The notes under the pieces were generated by a model that had not been told where the DNA came from, searched no databases, and worked only from the letters and a program-made list of their open reading frames with translations. The position numbers were made by a program, and so were the translations under genes. A stretch of 64,000 nucleotides of DNA from Tubiluchus corallicola (taxonomy: Eukaryota; Priapulida; Priapulimorpha; Priapulimorphida; Tubiluchidae): contig JAQGDQ010000914.1 of assembly GCA_030141605.1 (NCBI GenBank), forward strand, positions 16,889 through 80,888. Reading direction: 5' to 3'. This document shows positions 34,801 to 43,790 of this stretch, in pieces (within the stretch, counting starts at the first letter, position 1; every line of letters begins with the position of its first letter).

Positions 34801-37800
34801 AATTTGTCACTGAGAGTTAAACACCTCTCCAATTCGTCACCGAGAGTTAAACACCTCCCCAATTTGTCACTGAGAGTTAAACACTTCTCCAATTTGTCAC
34901 TGAGAGTTAAACACCTCCCCAATTCGTCACCGAGAGTTAAACACTTCTCCAATTCGTCACCGAGAGTTAAACACCTCTCCAATTCATCACCGAGAGTTAA
35001 ACACCTCCCCAATTCGTCACCGAGAGTTAAACACCTCCCCAATTCGTCACCGAGAGTTAAACACTTCTCCAGTTCGTCACTGAGAGTTAAACACCTCCCC
35101 AATTTGTCACCAAGAGTTAAACACCTCTCCAATTCGTCACTGAGAGTTAAACACCTCCTCAATTCGTCACCGAGAGTTAAACACCTCTCCAATTCGTCAC
35201 CGAGAGTTAAACACCTCTCCAATTCGTCACCGAGAGTTAAACACCTCCTCAATTCGTCACCGAGAGTTAAACACCTCTCCAATTCGTCACTGAGAGTTAA
35301 ACACCTCCCCAATTTGTCACCGAGAGTTAAACACCTCTCCAATTCGTCACCGAGCGTTAAACACTTCTCCAATTCGTCACTGAGAGTTAAACACCTCCCC
35401 AATTTGTCACCAAGAGTTAAACACCTCTCCAATTCGTCACCGAGAGTTAAACACTTCTCCAATTCGTCACTGAGAGTTAAACACCTCCCCAATTTGTCAC
35501 CGAGAGTTAAACACCTCTCCAATTCGTCACCGAGAGTTAAACACCTCACCAATTCGTCACTGAGAGTTAAACACTTCTCCAATTCGTCACCGAGAGGTAA
35601 ACACCTCCCCAATTCGTCACTGAGAGTTAAACACCTCCCCAGTTCGTCACTGAGAGTTAAACACCTCCCGTTTGAGAATTATTGCTACAGCATAGCAGTA
35701 TGCAAAGTAACAACATGTTTCCAATTTTACTGTAAATTTTTTGCAAACGGTGAAAAAGATTGCAGTCCTTTGAAGACCCCAAATTTATGTAAATTGTTTT
35801 TGTAGCTAGAATGATAACGAATTGAATTATAGTTAGTTTAATTCCTGTTTTTTCAGTAACATAAATTTTTGAGGCAGATCAATTTCGGCTTTGCGTGATA
35901 TTCTGTATACAGAAAAATCGATTTCTTTTATTTAAATAATCGTTTAGCATGAGCTATTAGAGAATATATGCAGACTCACTTTCGACCAGACGGTTTAGTC
36001 TAGTGGTAATGCATCTGCTTTCCGTCTGGGAGGTTGTGAGTTCGAACCAGCAGCCGGGTTATACCAAAGACTTTAAAAATGGTACCTGCTTTGCCCTGCC
36101 TGACGCGTGGTATTTAGGGTAAAAGTGGGGTAATAATAGTCTCTGTTATGTAGTTGTAGGTTGTTATTTACAGTCGGCGATAATAGCTCTTTGAGCTAAT
36201 GTTAATTGTTGACCCAAAAGCCGACTTTAAATAAAGATTATTATTATTATTATTATTATTAGCTTTCTTCACAAGTGGTTGAAGTAACACAAGTAATTTA
36301 TAGTTTTACTATAGAAAGTTACTACTCGGTTTCACTGACTGGAGTTATTATAATTTTAGATCACTGACTTCGCATGCTCCGAAGCAGCCCCGTATTCGTG
36401 TGGAAGAAATTGTGGACAACCGCTAGCCTGTGGTAATCATAGATGTACGCTCGAGTGCCACGTGGTAAAAACTTCACACAACAGCGGATCTCAGGTTAAT
36501 AGCAGTCATAATTAAGATGAATAGAGTTCTTTCGTAGTCTTAGATGTTTCATTGATTACAGTAATTGAGGTGGGCACTGTGGGTACTAGTTCTTGCTACT
36601 GTTTCATTTCACTTTGACTTCGAATTATCAACTCAAAAGTTGAACCATAGGGACACTGACTGTGAAAATCATTTTTGAAATTGTTGTTCAGTCACTTTGT
36701 TATGATTGAGTTTAGGCACAGAGAAGTATGGATAGGAACCAAAAATCTATAATAAATATTTGCACTGCACACAACAGAAAGTGTTTATTGAACTACAGAA
36801 AACATGAGTAGCAAAACTGCTGCACTGAACATTGAGCAAAAACTAGAAAGCAAAAACAGTCAGTAAAACCTGTTTCACAGCCAGTATACAGGTATAGAAC
36901 TTGACCTATGCAGAGTTATACAGGCTTCACAACAACCATTAATTTTAGATAGGGAGAGGACCAGTGTGTATGTAGTCACTGGACCATACAATTATGCTGA
37001 AGGTAAGTCAGCTGGTAGAATGTAACAAGATTAGCACATAGATGGCAGCACCTAACTGCAATGTACAATTCCAACTTCCACACTGACATACTATTAATTA
37101 GCTATAGTTTTTATGTTTTTTTGGCTGTAGATGGGAGAACCTTGTGAAGAGTGTGACTCTCAATGTGACAAGCCTCGGCCAGAGGGATGTACACATGCGT
37201 GCCTAGAAGCGTGCCACCCAGGTAAAAACACGTAGAACTCGTATTTGTATTTACCTTTGTTGACTTTTTAAGACTCGTTGTAGTTCTAGGAATATAAAGA
37301 AGTCTTTTTTGTTGCAGCACAGGAAAACCCTCCACTTAAAAATGCGTCTTGAAATTTTATGCCACTTCCATACTACCTTTTTGCATACAGGGCTTGCATC
37401 GGCAACAACGCTGTATAAAACATGTAAATTTAAACTCCCTCGATGACAGTTAGATGCAGCTATTTTGACGAGGAGTCATTTGAAACAAGTTTAGATAACA
37501 CTGAGTAAAGTTCGAAAAACAATCAGAGCATTCGTCGTGCACACACCACTAATTAAGTAAAATTTTTAAATTACTGTAATGATGCTATGGGAGTGAAATG
37601 AGTACAAAAAAATCTAACCTGTATCAAAAGAGATTTGAGTTAGGCCCTTTGGGGCTTCGTTTTCAATTCTGAAAATAGAAAAAAATCTTTTTTAAAAGAA
37701 ATTAGTAAGTGAATGTGCTTGTGAATTAATATTTTGTAGCAGCCCAGGATGTACGCAGAAACAAGATAGTCAAATAGCAGCAAAATGCAGATACGCGAAA

Positions 37801-40300
37801 ATTTAATTCAACTAAAATAAACTATTTTATAGTAATGTCAAAACACCATGCAAACTTTGAGCAAACTGTATTAACATGACTAGAACATGACACTGCAGTG
37901 TTAAAGCTCTCTGGTTCGCTTCGCATCTTCGCATTTCTTTTGCACTAAATGTCGGTCATGCAAGAACAATAAGATGTCTTTCAGTCTCGTAGAACTCACT
38001 CTCTCTATTACATCACTGCAACATGAATTAAACATGAATTTATTCCACAGCAAATCACAAAAACACAACAAAACCCACAAACACAAAAACACCACAACCA
38101 CACAAACACCCAGCAAATGTACATATAAACTGACATACAAATTGTTATTCTACAGCAAATCGTACATATAAACTGACATACAAATTGTTATTCCACAGCA
38201 AATCGTACATATAAACTGACATACAAATTGTTATTACATTATAAAATAAAATAAAAGAGTCACTGTGAGGAGGAAGGAGCATTATGCTTTTCAGTCCTCC
38301 TCCATTATAACTTTTTGTACAACTTTTAAGCAAGATATTTTTGTAAGCAGTTACTTTATGTATGCAGGTGACTGTCCTCCGTGTACACAAATGCTACGTT
38401 GCCGTTGCCACTGTCAGCTAGTGGTGTTGCACAATGAGTGCAGTAAGTGGAATTCTGCCGACGATGAAGAGCGCGAGCTGATGCAGTCTTGCAAGAATCA
38501 GTGCCCTAGAGAGGTGAATTTATTCTGCTACGTAGTTAGCTGTTTTTAACTTACTTATTTGGAATAAATTGTGAGATTACGTGTAAATGCATGGAATAAG
38601 TTGTGAGATTACGTGTAAATGCATGGAATAAGTTGTGAGATTACGTGTAAATGCATGGAATAAGTTGTGAGATTACGTATAAATGCATGGAATAAGTTGT
38701 GAGATTACGTGTAAATGCATGGAAGCCTATAGGGATTTTATGGCTTCTAGGATTCAAAAGAAAATCTGTTGTAATACGATTCCTGTTTGTGTGGATTTTG
38801 TTGTTTTGAATTTGGTGGATATATGTCTCATATTGTATGCACTATTGTATGCACTATATTGTATGACTATTGTATGCACTATATTGTATGCACTATAATT
38901 AGCGATTACTTTTGGACGGTGACATAAATTACCTGCTCTGCTTTGCTTTTACGTTTCTTTTTTCTGTTATATAATCATATACACAGTATTTTTTCTCATC
39001 GAGAATTTTGTAAACAACTGTACATATATCATCATTTTATTTAATTCGTAACTAATTATTGTGATACTTATTCATCATCTTCATTTATTATTATTCTTTT
39101 TTTCACTTATGCCATTGTTGTTATGTTTGTTTTTATATTTTTCTTTTTGTTATTGCTTTATTTTGATTAGTTTATTTAAGTAATTAACAATAATTGCATC
39201 CTATGTCATTCATCAATTCTTTTTTCTGTCATCAATATTAAATTATAAGGGGTGAGTGACTAGATAACCTACGGTCTTTCCTCGCCCCATCTCCACGGAT
39301 AAAGTTATTTTTTCGTAAAATGGAAATTTGTGACACATTTGGAGAAAATAAATGTCTACGTCTATATGTCATAGTAATACTTTAAAGTTCATGGATAATC
39401 TATTCAGTATTTTATCTGTACATAGCAGGAAAAACACAACAAAACAGAAATATAAATTTGGCACAGAATTATGCACATTTCCTTGTATATTAATGTAATC
39501 CTTCTCATGATAATGAAGCACGGTAAACATTTGTTACACCAGACCATATAACAGTGGACTGTTTCCCGTTGTAGGGGAAAGTATATTTGAAGGATGGCAC
39601 GTATCTGGATAGGTGCCTTTGTTTGACGAGTGACATCCATTTTGGAAACGTAATGTCGTTACCATACGTGTTGTGTGTGATAAAGTAAAGTGTAACAATG
39701 GAACCAATGTAAAACCGTAACATGTAACAATGTTTCTGGCATGCCGACTACATTGTTCCACAGATTTTGACATCAATTTTGTGCCTATTTTTTAGCTGAC
39801 CTGTAAACATCGCTGTCCTAAGCAGTGTCACAGTGGCCCTTGCTTGGACGTCGTACTGTGTACGCAGAAGAAGATCATTCGTTGTCCTTGCAAGCGACGC
39901 AAGACGGAAGCACTGTGCCGCGAAGTGCAGGCTGGCGATCGTTGCATAGAATGTGACGATGGCTGCAAGAAAGCCGTGGAAAATAAAAGACGGGTAATTT
40001 ATGCTGGCTAAATTATGTAGAGCTGAAAAAATGAATAAAATAACAGGTGATACGTTTAACTTTTTGCTAGTGAATTTGTGCCATATGAAATTTTTAAAGA
40101 AGCTTTCCCTATGTTTCAACCTGGTAGATTTGTAGAACATTGAGTGTCTTACGAAGCTGCATAAACTATTCAAGCATTCTCAATAGTCGAATATTAGACC
40201 ACTAACGTATCACAAACAGAGCCTATTTCAGGGGGGGGGATACTTCCCCGGGGCCTCGCGCCAAGGTAACATTTTTTTTTGCTTTATGCAAACATACTGG

Positions 40301-40344
<44 letters not shown>

Positions 40345-41023
40345 CACGCGCGCCGTTTGCCAGTATTGACAAGTATTAAGGACTGGTCTTGAGAATAAAG
40401 CAGTTTTTCTTTCAATTGTTCTTTCCTTTAACAACTGTATAACTCCATATTTTCTCTTCGAAAATGCGTCTCCGGCGTGCTAGCAGTTCAAAAATTTTCT
40501 GGGCGCGAACCATGGTGTGTGTGTCCGTCCCCCGGCGCTTTGCGACCCCCTCCGAGGGGGCCTCACACGCCCCACTTCCCCGGGCCTCGCTTAAGCTGAA
40601 ATAGGCCCTGATCACAAAAGTAAATTACATGTAGTATTAATTCTGAATTTTATATGAGTTTTGTCTGTACAATGTACAGTATGTGTATTTTAGCGACACA
40701 TTTTGACTAAAATAACTTGAAATCTTTTGTAACTGTCGTGAACGGACTGTTGCCAGAATTTAATACTTACTACTACTACTACTACTACTACTACTATTGT
40801 TGTTTAGGAAGAGGAGGAGAAAAAGAGGCTTGAAGCTGCACAAGAAGAAGAGAAAGCAAGGGCAGAGTTGGAGAAATTTGAGCGCATGATGAGTGGACCA
40901 AAGCGGAAGCCTCGCAAGAGAAAAGAGGTCGTGGAGAGCATCAGTTTTTGGAGGCGGTACTGGATCAGTATTGTTTTGTCTTGCTTTGTAGCTGTGGTTG
41001 CCTATTACGTCTTTCTTGTCTGA
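16816..41023 (+). CDS. NFXL1: NF-X1-type zinc finger protein NFXL1, 18 exons, 887 aa
   Basis: Coding exons: 16816-16969, 18671-18826, 21245-21518, 22287-22465, 24505-24666, 24965-25065, 25346-25460, 26055-26170, 27581-27712, 29424-29514, 30513-30633, 32423-32579, 33088-33207, 36360-36494, 37131-37221, 38368-38513, 39796-39993, 40808-41023. All junctions are GT-AG and in frame; exons 6 and 8 use weak donors (GTTGGC, GTCAAA). The protein starts MEASGRGRG, like human NFXL1. It has a RING/PHD-like domain near 138-195 ([24 protein letters not shown]), then a long series of NF-X1 cysteine-histidine fingers (for example [15 protein letters not shown] and [11 protein letters not shown]). Next come an acidic/basic coiled coil ([20 protein letters not shown]) and a C-terminal membrane helix ([20 protein letters not shown]). 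Human NFXL1 is 911 aa with the same order. The family is a membrane-tethered zinc-finger protein, thought to act as a transcription regulator or ubiquitin-ligase-like factor; its exact role is not settled. The gene spans 24 kb because its introns are full of repeats. Confidence 0.95.
17470..17700 (+). mobile_element. Non-LTR retrotransposon 3' end fragment
   Basis: The block GGGGTGGCTGACTCGATGACC ... GCCGCCCCATCT can pair as a hairpin (GGGGTG with CGCCCC). It is followed by an AATAAACCC stretch and a short GAATT-type tail. Similar hairpin blocks occur at 39248-39365 and 62490-62625, which suggests a shared LINE 3' UTR. It lies in NFXL1 intron 1. Confidence 0.45.
18110..18590 (+). repeat. Interspersed repeat family A, copy 2
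   Basis: Diverged copy of 7080-7570, lying just before NFXL1 exon 2. It shares the AAAATGGCTGCGCCTAACGG core and the closing AAGGGTTTTCTTGTG. No open frame is maintained. Confidence 0.7.
18850..19334 (+). mobile_element. MITE family B, copy 1 (CAGGGATGAGA termini)
   Basis: 485 bp with terminal inverted repeats CAGGGATGAGAAT...(A)TCTCATCCCTG. Exact 6-bp flanks TAGTTT occur on both sides (18844-18849, 19335-19340). It lies 23 bp after the exon 2 donor of NFXL1. Three more copies are at 41805, 47588 and 55906, all in the opposite orientation. Confidence 0.85.
19408..20532. mobile_element. hAT-like nonautonomous element, 1.1 kb, with nested insertion
   Basis: Ends CAGTGCTATTCA... and ...TGAATAGCACTG are inverted repeats, and subterminal GGTCCACC/GGTGGTCC also pair. 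The flanks CGCTAGAC and CACTAGAC give an 8-bp duplication with one mismatch, typical of hAT. No transposase frame is present. An LTR-like element (20090-20310) sits inside it. Confidence 0.75.
20090..20310 (-). mobile_element. Solo-LTR-like element nested in a hAT element
   Basis: Reverse-complement relative of 3424-3786 with the same TGTTGTGGAGATCGC start and GAGAGAAACACAACA end. It has an exact 5-bp duplication CAAAG on both sides (20085-20089, 20311-20315). An internal TCAATAAAG signal is retained. It is shorter than the other copy, lacking part of the 5' region. Confidence 0.75.
20740..21215 (+). repeat. Interspersed repeat family C, copy 1
   Basis: Long similarity to 29605-30010 and weaker similarity to 36740-37083. 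All share AAGAATAAA near the start, a GCAC(A)AAACTGAAAG.GTTTATT block, GGGAGAG.(T/A)CCA, ACTGGACC(G/A)TACAATTAT and ATAGATGGCAGCA(T/C)CTAA, and end near TTTCCACA. The type is unclear (LTR-like or SINE-like). It ends about 30 bp before NFXL1 exon 3. Confidence 0.7.
21700..21778. repeat. Short tandem repeat, 26-bp unit, about 3 copies
   Basis: TGGATTATCTATGGTCTCAT plus GTACCT is repeated three times in NFXL1 intron 3. Nothing else was recognised in that intron (21519-22286). Confidence 0.95.
22519..23040 (+). mobile_element. TTAA-targeting MITE, copy 1
   Basis: Flanked by TTAA on both sides. Ends AGAAAAACCTGATGATTGTG and, reversed, AGGAAGGCCAGACGAC form about 20-bp inverted repeats. It is about 520 bp with no coding capacity. 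A reverse-orientation copy is at 54022-54565. TTAA target sites suggest the piggyBac or Kolobok superfamilies; the AGGAA termini are unlike the CCC start of piggyBac. The rest of intron 4 (23041-24504) shows no known element. Confidence 0.8.
25626..25832. repeat. Interstitial telomere-like TTAGGG/TTAGGAT array
   Basis: About 200 bp of degenerate TTAGGG, TAGGAT and TAGGGTTAA units in NFXL1 intron 7. It resembles the metazoan telomere hexamer but is imperfect throughout. A 104-residue minus-strand open frame over it is a repeat artefact. Confidence 0.85.
26265..26605. repeat. Minisatellite, 23-bp unit, about 14 copies
   Basis: Unit GGGCTTACTGTGTAGAAGA plus CCCA repeated nearly perfectly, with a few CA/CC variants and one shortened unit. 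It starts about 95 bp after NFXL1 exon 8. The rest of intron 8 (26606-27580) is AT-rich with no recognised element. Confidence 0.95.
28081..29066 (+). mobile_element. Truncated non-LTR retrotransposon with 24-bp target duplication
   Basis: A frame at 28204-28545 has the C-terminal landmarks of LINE ORF2: [20 protein letters not shown] and [17 protein letters not shown] shifted [20 protein letters not shown] follows. The element is 5'-truncated and frameshifted, so it is dead. Flanks AATGTGTCTATGCGTAGAGC(TTTG) at 28057-28080 and AATGTGTCTATGTGTAGAGC(TTTG) at 29067-29090 are a 24-bp duplication with one mismatch, as made by target-primed insertion. It lies in NFXL1 intron 9. Confidence 0.85.
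29605..30010 (+). repeat. Interspersed repeat family C, copy 2
   Basis: Close relative of 20740-21215, including GTCCTGCACTGATCACTGAG, CACTGGACCGTACAATTATA and the ATAGATGGCAGCACCTAA end. It lies in NFXL1 intron 10. A reversed tRNA-like B-box fragment (GATTTGAACCCAGGACC) lies a little further on at 30258-30276. Confidence 0.75.
30800..31450 (-). mobile_element. Non-LTR retrotransposon fragment (reverse transcriptase 3' part)
   Basis: The minus strand reads [20 protein letters not shown], then [20 protein letters not shown], then [10 protein letters not shown] and [19 protein letters not shown]. These are the thumb/linker landmarks after the LINE reverse transcriptase (KYLG.I, DD-DI-RQ, YC...Y, LKVAYN..R). 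The frame ends after [10 protein letters not shown] at about 30928, followed by an AT-rich tail. The 5' part is missing. It lies in NFXL1 intron 11. Confidence 0.75.
31996..32262. repeat. Minisatellite, 18-bp unit, about 15 copies
   Basis: Unit GACCTCACTACAGTGGCT with GCGGCC/GCGGCT variants. Because 18 is a multiple of three, it stays open on both strands and yields repetitive frames (ADLTTV). These are not genes. It lies about 160 bp before NFXL1 exon 12. Confidence 0.95.
33898..35670. repeat. Minisatellite, 30-bp unit, about 59 copies
   Basis: Unit TTCGTCACTGAGAGTTAAAC plus ACCTCCCCAA in strict 30-bp register over 1.77 kb, with one 4-bp register shift at about 34632. The proximal half mostly carries CACTGAGAG; after the shift most units carry CACCGAGAG, in alternating patterns. 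Since 30 is ten codons, both strands stay open for over 330 codons (decapeptide [10 protein letters not shown] on plus, [10 protein letters not shown] on minus). No splice or homology evidence supports coding. It lies in NFXL1 intron 13. Confidence 0.97.
35990..36262 (+). mobile_element. tRNA-derived SINE with ATT tail
   Basis: The head carries a Pol III A box (TAGTCTAGTGGTAATGC) and B box (GGTTGTGAGTTCGAACC) at tRNA-like spacing. A body of about 170 bp follows, then an AATAAAG(ATT)n tail of about nine units. It lies about 100 bp before NFXL1 exon 14. Confidence 0.8.
36740..37083 (+). repeat. Interspersed repeat family C, copy 3
   Basis: More diverged copy of 20740-21215, retaining AGAAAGTGTTTATTGAACTA, GATAGGGAGAGGACCAGTG, CACTGGACCATACAATTATG and the ATAGATGGCAGCACCTAA end. 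It ends about 50 bp before NFXL1 exon 15. Confidence 0.65.
37350..37600 (-). repeat. Interspersed repeat family A, partial reversed copy
   Basis: Reads as the reverse complement of the central part of 7080-7570 and 18110-18590: GCAGCTATTTTGACGAG, TCATTTGAAACAAGTTTAGA, AATCAGAGCATTC, then the AAATTACTGTAAT side. It lies in NFXL1 intron 15. Confidence 0.6.
38115..38232. repeat. Short tandem repeat, 43-bp unit, about 2.7 copies
   Basis: ACATATAAACTGACATACAA followed by ATTGTTATTCCACAGCAAAT is repeated with minor changes, directly before NFXL1 exon 16. Confidence 0.9.
38556..38722. repeat. Minisatellite, 32-bp unit, 5 copies
   Basis: Unit AATAAGTTGTGAGATTACGT plus GTAAATGCATGG, nearly identical across five copies, starting about 45 bp after NFXL1 exon 16. 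A short TATGCACTATATTG repeat follows at about 38835-38895. Confidence 0.95.
39245..39365 (+). mobile_element. Non-LTR retrotransposon 3' end fragment
   Basis: GGGGTGAGTGACTAGATAACC ... TCGCCCCATCT then AATAAATGTCTACGTC; the same hairpin layout as 17560-17610. It lies in NFXL1 intron 16. The T-rich sequence before it (38950-39240) has no clear identity. Confidence 0.4.
40217..40610. mobile_element. hAT-type MITE carrying a CT microsatellite, copy 1
   Basis: Ends CAGAGCCTATTTCAG and CTGAAATAGGCCCTG are inverted repeats. There is a perfect 8-bp target duplication ATCACAAA (40209-40216 and 40611-40618), the hAT hallmark. Inside are a (CT)n tract of about 40 bp and a GC-rich end. The second copy is at 53294-53759. 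It lies in NFXL1 intron 17, which ends in a (ACT)n run before exon 18. Confidence 0.92.
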
Positions 41024-41372
41024 ATTCGTTTAGCACTGATGACTGGTCAGTTATTTCAGTACTTGACTGGCTTACTGTCTGAATTCGTTTAGCACTGATG
41101 ACTGGTCAGTTATTCTAGTACTTGACTGGCTTACTGTCTGAATTCGTTTAGCACTGATGGCTGGTCAGTTATTCTAGTACTTGACTGGCTTACTGTCTGA
41201 ATTCGTTTAGCTCTGATGGCTGGTCAGTTATTTCAGTACTTGACTGGCTTACTGTCTGAATTCGTTTAGCTCTGATGACTGGTCAGTTATTCTAGTACTT
41301 GACTGGCTTACTGTCTAAATTCGTTTAGCACTGATGACTGGTCAGTTATTTCAGTACTTGACTGGCTTACTT
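41019..41372. repeat. Minisatellite, 59-bp unit, 6 copies, starting at the NFXL1 stop codon
   Basis: Unit TCTGAATTCGTTTAGCACTG plus ATGACTGGTCAGTTATTTCA and GTACTTGACTGGCTTACTG. The TGA in the first unit is the NFXL1 stop codon, so the array makes up the start of the 3' UTR. Units differ by only a few substitutions. Confidence 0.95.
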
Positions 41373-41804
41373 GTTAAACTGATGTGGCAGCGTATTGTTT
41401 AGAACTGCTCCAATTCGTTAAACTGATTTCATTTTTTACGTTAGTATTTCATCGCTTAATGATGCTAATGTTTTCCAGTAAAATGCAACATTAACCGAAT
41501 CGTCGTTAAATGAACCATTTCTTCTGTGGACAAAAATGCAAAAGTTAAAGATGTGTTCTAAGGGTGAAAGTTGATAATTCATAGCAATAAGAATTTTTCT
41601 TTTATTTGCTTGTCGTTATACTAAAGGCTTTTTTACAACTTGCGTCAAAGTGGCTGCTAATGATTTCTTCTGCTATTTTACCTATAAAGTTCACGGAAAA
41701 ATACAGCGGAAAAATACAGAGTTGTTTTTCAATAGCGTAGATACAAATGGAGTGACTGGCGAATAGAACCCCAACCCAACAAGTAGGTGTGTATCATGGA
41801 ATAT

Positions 41805-42297
41805 CAGGGATGAGAATGACAAATTGCAAAAAACTCTGAAACAAGCCGGGGTTTGGGGGCCGTGTAGGCCCCCGTGGGGGTTCAAATTGCAATTTTGTGA
41901 CCATAGAGAGCCTCTAAGTGGACTTAAAATATCAATTACCTTGTTTCATGCATAATTTAAAATACCCAACTATCAAGGATACATGGACACCTACTTGTCT
42001 CAAAAACGCCTAAGTACTGGCCGCTCCTATGCAAAAGTATATAAAAACTGTCTGCAATTGACTCAAATAACTCTGCACAATTGATTCTATATTTTTATAC
42101 ATAGAGATATACACGTGGTTACACTGATGTACGTGATGTAAACAAAGTGATGGCCCGCCAACTAGCGGTCAGTTTGTGAAATAATGTACTGGGTCCGTAA
42201 AAATTTTCTCAACGAATTTATGCGATTTACAAAAATAGCACTACTGGTCTTCCAAAAACTCGGAATTCCACGTATCCGCGGAAAATTCTCATCCCTG
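41805..42297 (-). mobile_element. MITE family B, copy 2
   Basis: 493 bp with CAGGGATGAGAATG...GAAAATTCTCATCCCTG ends. Flanks GAATAT and TAATAT give a 6-bp duplication with one mismatch. Orientation is reversed relative to 18850. Confidence 0.85.
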
Positions 42298-42727
42298 TAA
42301 TATAAGAGGCTTATATCACACAAGGCAGACTTACCATAATGTAGGCAACACATAAATCATGGATGTTTACCAGTGTCTGACAAACTGCTATACACACAGT
42401 GATTTGGGTTAGTAGTGGCTTCTTTATAGATAGCAATAAATCATATTTGCATAAGCACTTGGATAGGTAGCAACTTCGTTATTGAGTGTCAGCTTAACAA
42501 ATAGGTTGTAATGCTTAAGTATGGTCACAAACTTGTCGGTAAAGTGAAGTTTACTTCATCAAGTGAGAAATACGTGATAAAAGCTTGTTGTTGGTAAAAC
42601 GATTCATTGGAAAATCGGGAGTCGTTTAGTGGGGATGTATTTTAGGTGACCTACCCTATCGCTTCTGGTTGGTTTGAAGCATTGTTTAATTTTGTTCTCA
42701 AGTCTGTCATAAAAATTTTTTAAGGTA

Positions 42728-43198
42728 CAGTCAACCTCGGGTATAAGGTACTCGCTTATAAGGGACCACCAACACCAGTCCCGCTTTTTCGTAACGTTTT
42801 TCCTATGTAAAAAACTTCGTATGTAAAGTATGCGGATATAAGTGACTTTCGGTTATAAGGGACGATATCTTCAGGTCCCGCGTAATAAAAACCCAGATAA
42901 ATTTCCTCGCATATAAGGGACCCTACAATCAAAGCAAAATTGATTGATTTTTAACCTCAATTTTTCGCCTCAGCCTTCAAACAGCTCGGTTTCCGCAGTC
43001 ACATACATCTCGCATCACTGAAGGAGCTTCCTACATACCGTTTGCAATAAATGTGTAGCAATAATCCATAAAATTATTGGTAAAAGTACAGGTCTAGATT
43101 ACACCCTTGGTCTGATTCAACTTCGGCTATAAGGGACATCGGATATAAGGAACGGTTTTTTCCGGTCCCGAGGTGTCCCTTATATCCGAGGTTGACTG
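42728..43198. mobile_element. Tc1/mariner-pogo-like MITE with TA target site
   Basis: Ends CAGTCAACCTCGGGTATAAG and its inverted match (CTTATATCCGAGGTTGACTG) are about 20-bp terminal inverted repeats flanked by TA on both sides. Internal subrepeats such as TATAAGGGAC recur on both arms. It is 471 bp with no transposase. The TA flanks and CAGT... termini fit pogo/Tigger-like elements. Confidence 0.85.
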
Positions 43199-43564
43199 TA
43201 GCAGTTGGTGAGCCATGTTTGTAATTGTGCAAACATCTTATTTGGAATGTCACGAGTCTCGCGCTTGAACATTTAAAAATGGTTTATCAGAGAATTTTGA
43301 TGATTTAACTAATTAAAGTTTTTCAACTGAATTTCAAATTATTAGGTCAGCCATGTTTAGAGACTAAACTTTTCTGTGATATTGTGACAGGCCTTTTATG
43401 TACTATAACTATGTAAAGTGTCAAAAAGAGATGTCACTATTGACTTGAAACATCATTAGCAATGTTGAAACGCCACTGTAACGTGTTTTTATATTTCTGC
43501 TCCTGACGAGGCAGACAGTAACTGAGGAAGATAATATGATGCATTTATGAGAGGAGGTGTCGTG

Positions 43565-43790
43565 GTTAATTAGCAGAATACACCAGGTGGTTCAACTCAA
43601 AGGCAGCGTGCTCACTTCCCACCCGGGAGGTCACGGTTTAAATTCCGACCAAAACGGTGCCGCCGGTTCTTCGACCAAGAACACGGGCTTATCGAAGTAA
43701 CATGCGGTTTATAATAATCGGGACCACCTTTGGGAATATGTATCGAGTTACTTAAGGTGTCATTCTTAGACTATCTCCTAAATGAAGTTA
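43565..43790 (+). mobile_element. Possible tRNA-derived SINE, diverged
   Basis: GGTTCAACTCAAAGGCAGCG and, 30 bp on, GGAGGTCACGGTTTAAATTC resemble degenerate A and B boxes around a tRNA-like arm. An unrelated body and a short ATTGCTATTGTT end follow. It is weaker than the SINE at 35990. The rest of 43199-44570 is AT-rich with nothing recognised, apart from a short (GA)n run at 44572-44591. Confidence 0.4.

Noticed and set aside
33898-35670. Possible CRISPR-like array of regular repeats
   Set aside because: The repeats are contiguous with no unique spacers, and the context is a eukaryotic intron.
34605-35805. Open frames of 333-335 codons on both strands over the 30-bp array
   Set aside because: The unit is ten codons long, so any stop-free unit keeps all copies open. 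There is no homology or splice support and the frames mirror each other.
39748-40173. 141-codon minus-strand frame opposite NFXL1 exon 17
   Set aside because: It is antisense to a coding exon confirmed by frame, splice sites and family match, and has no recognisable motif of its own.
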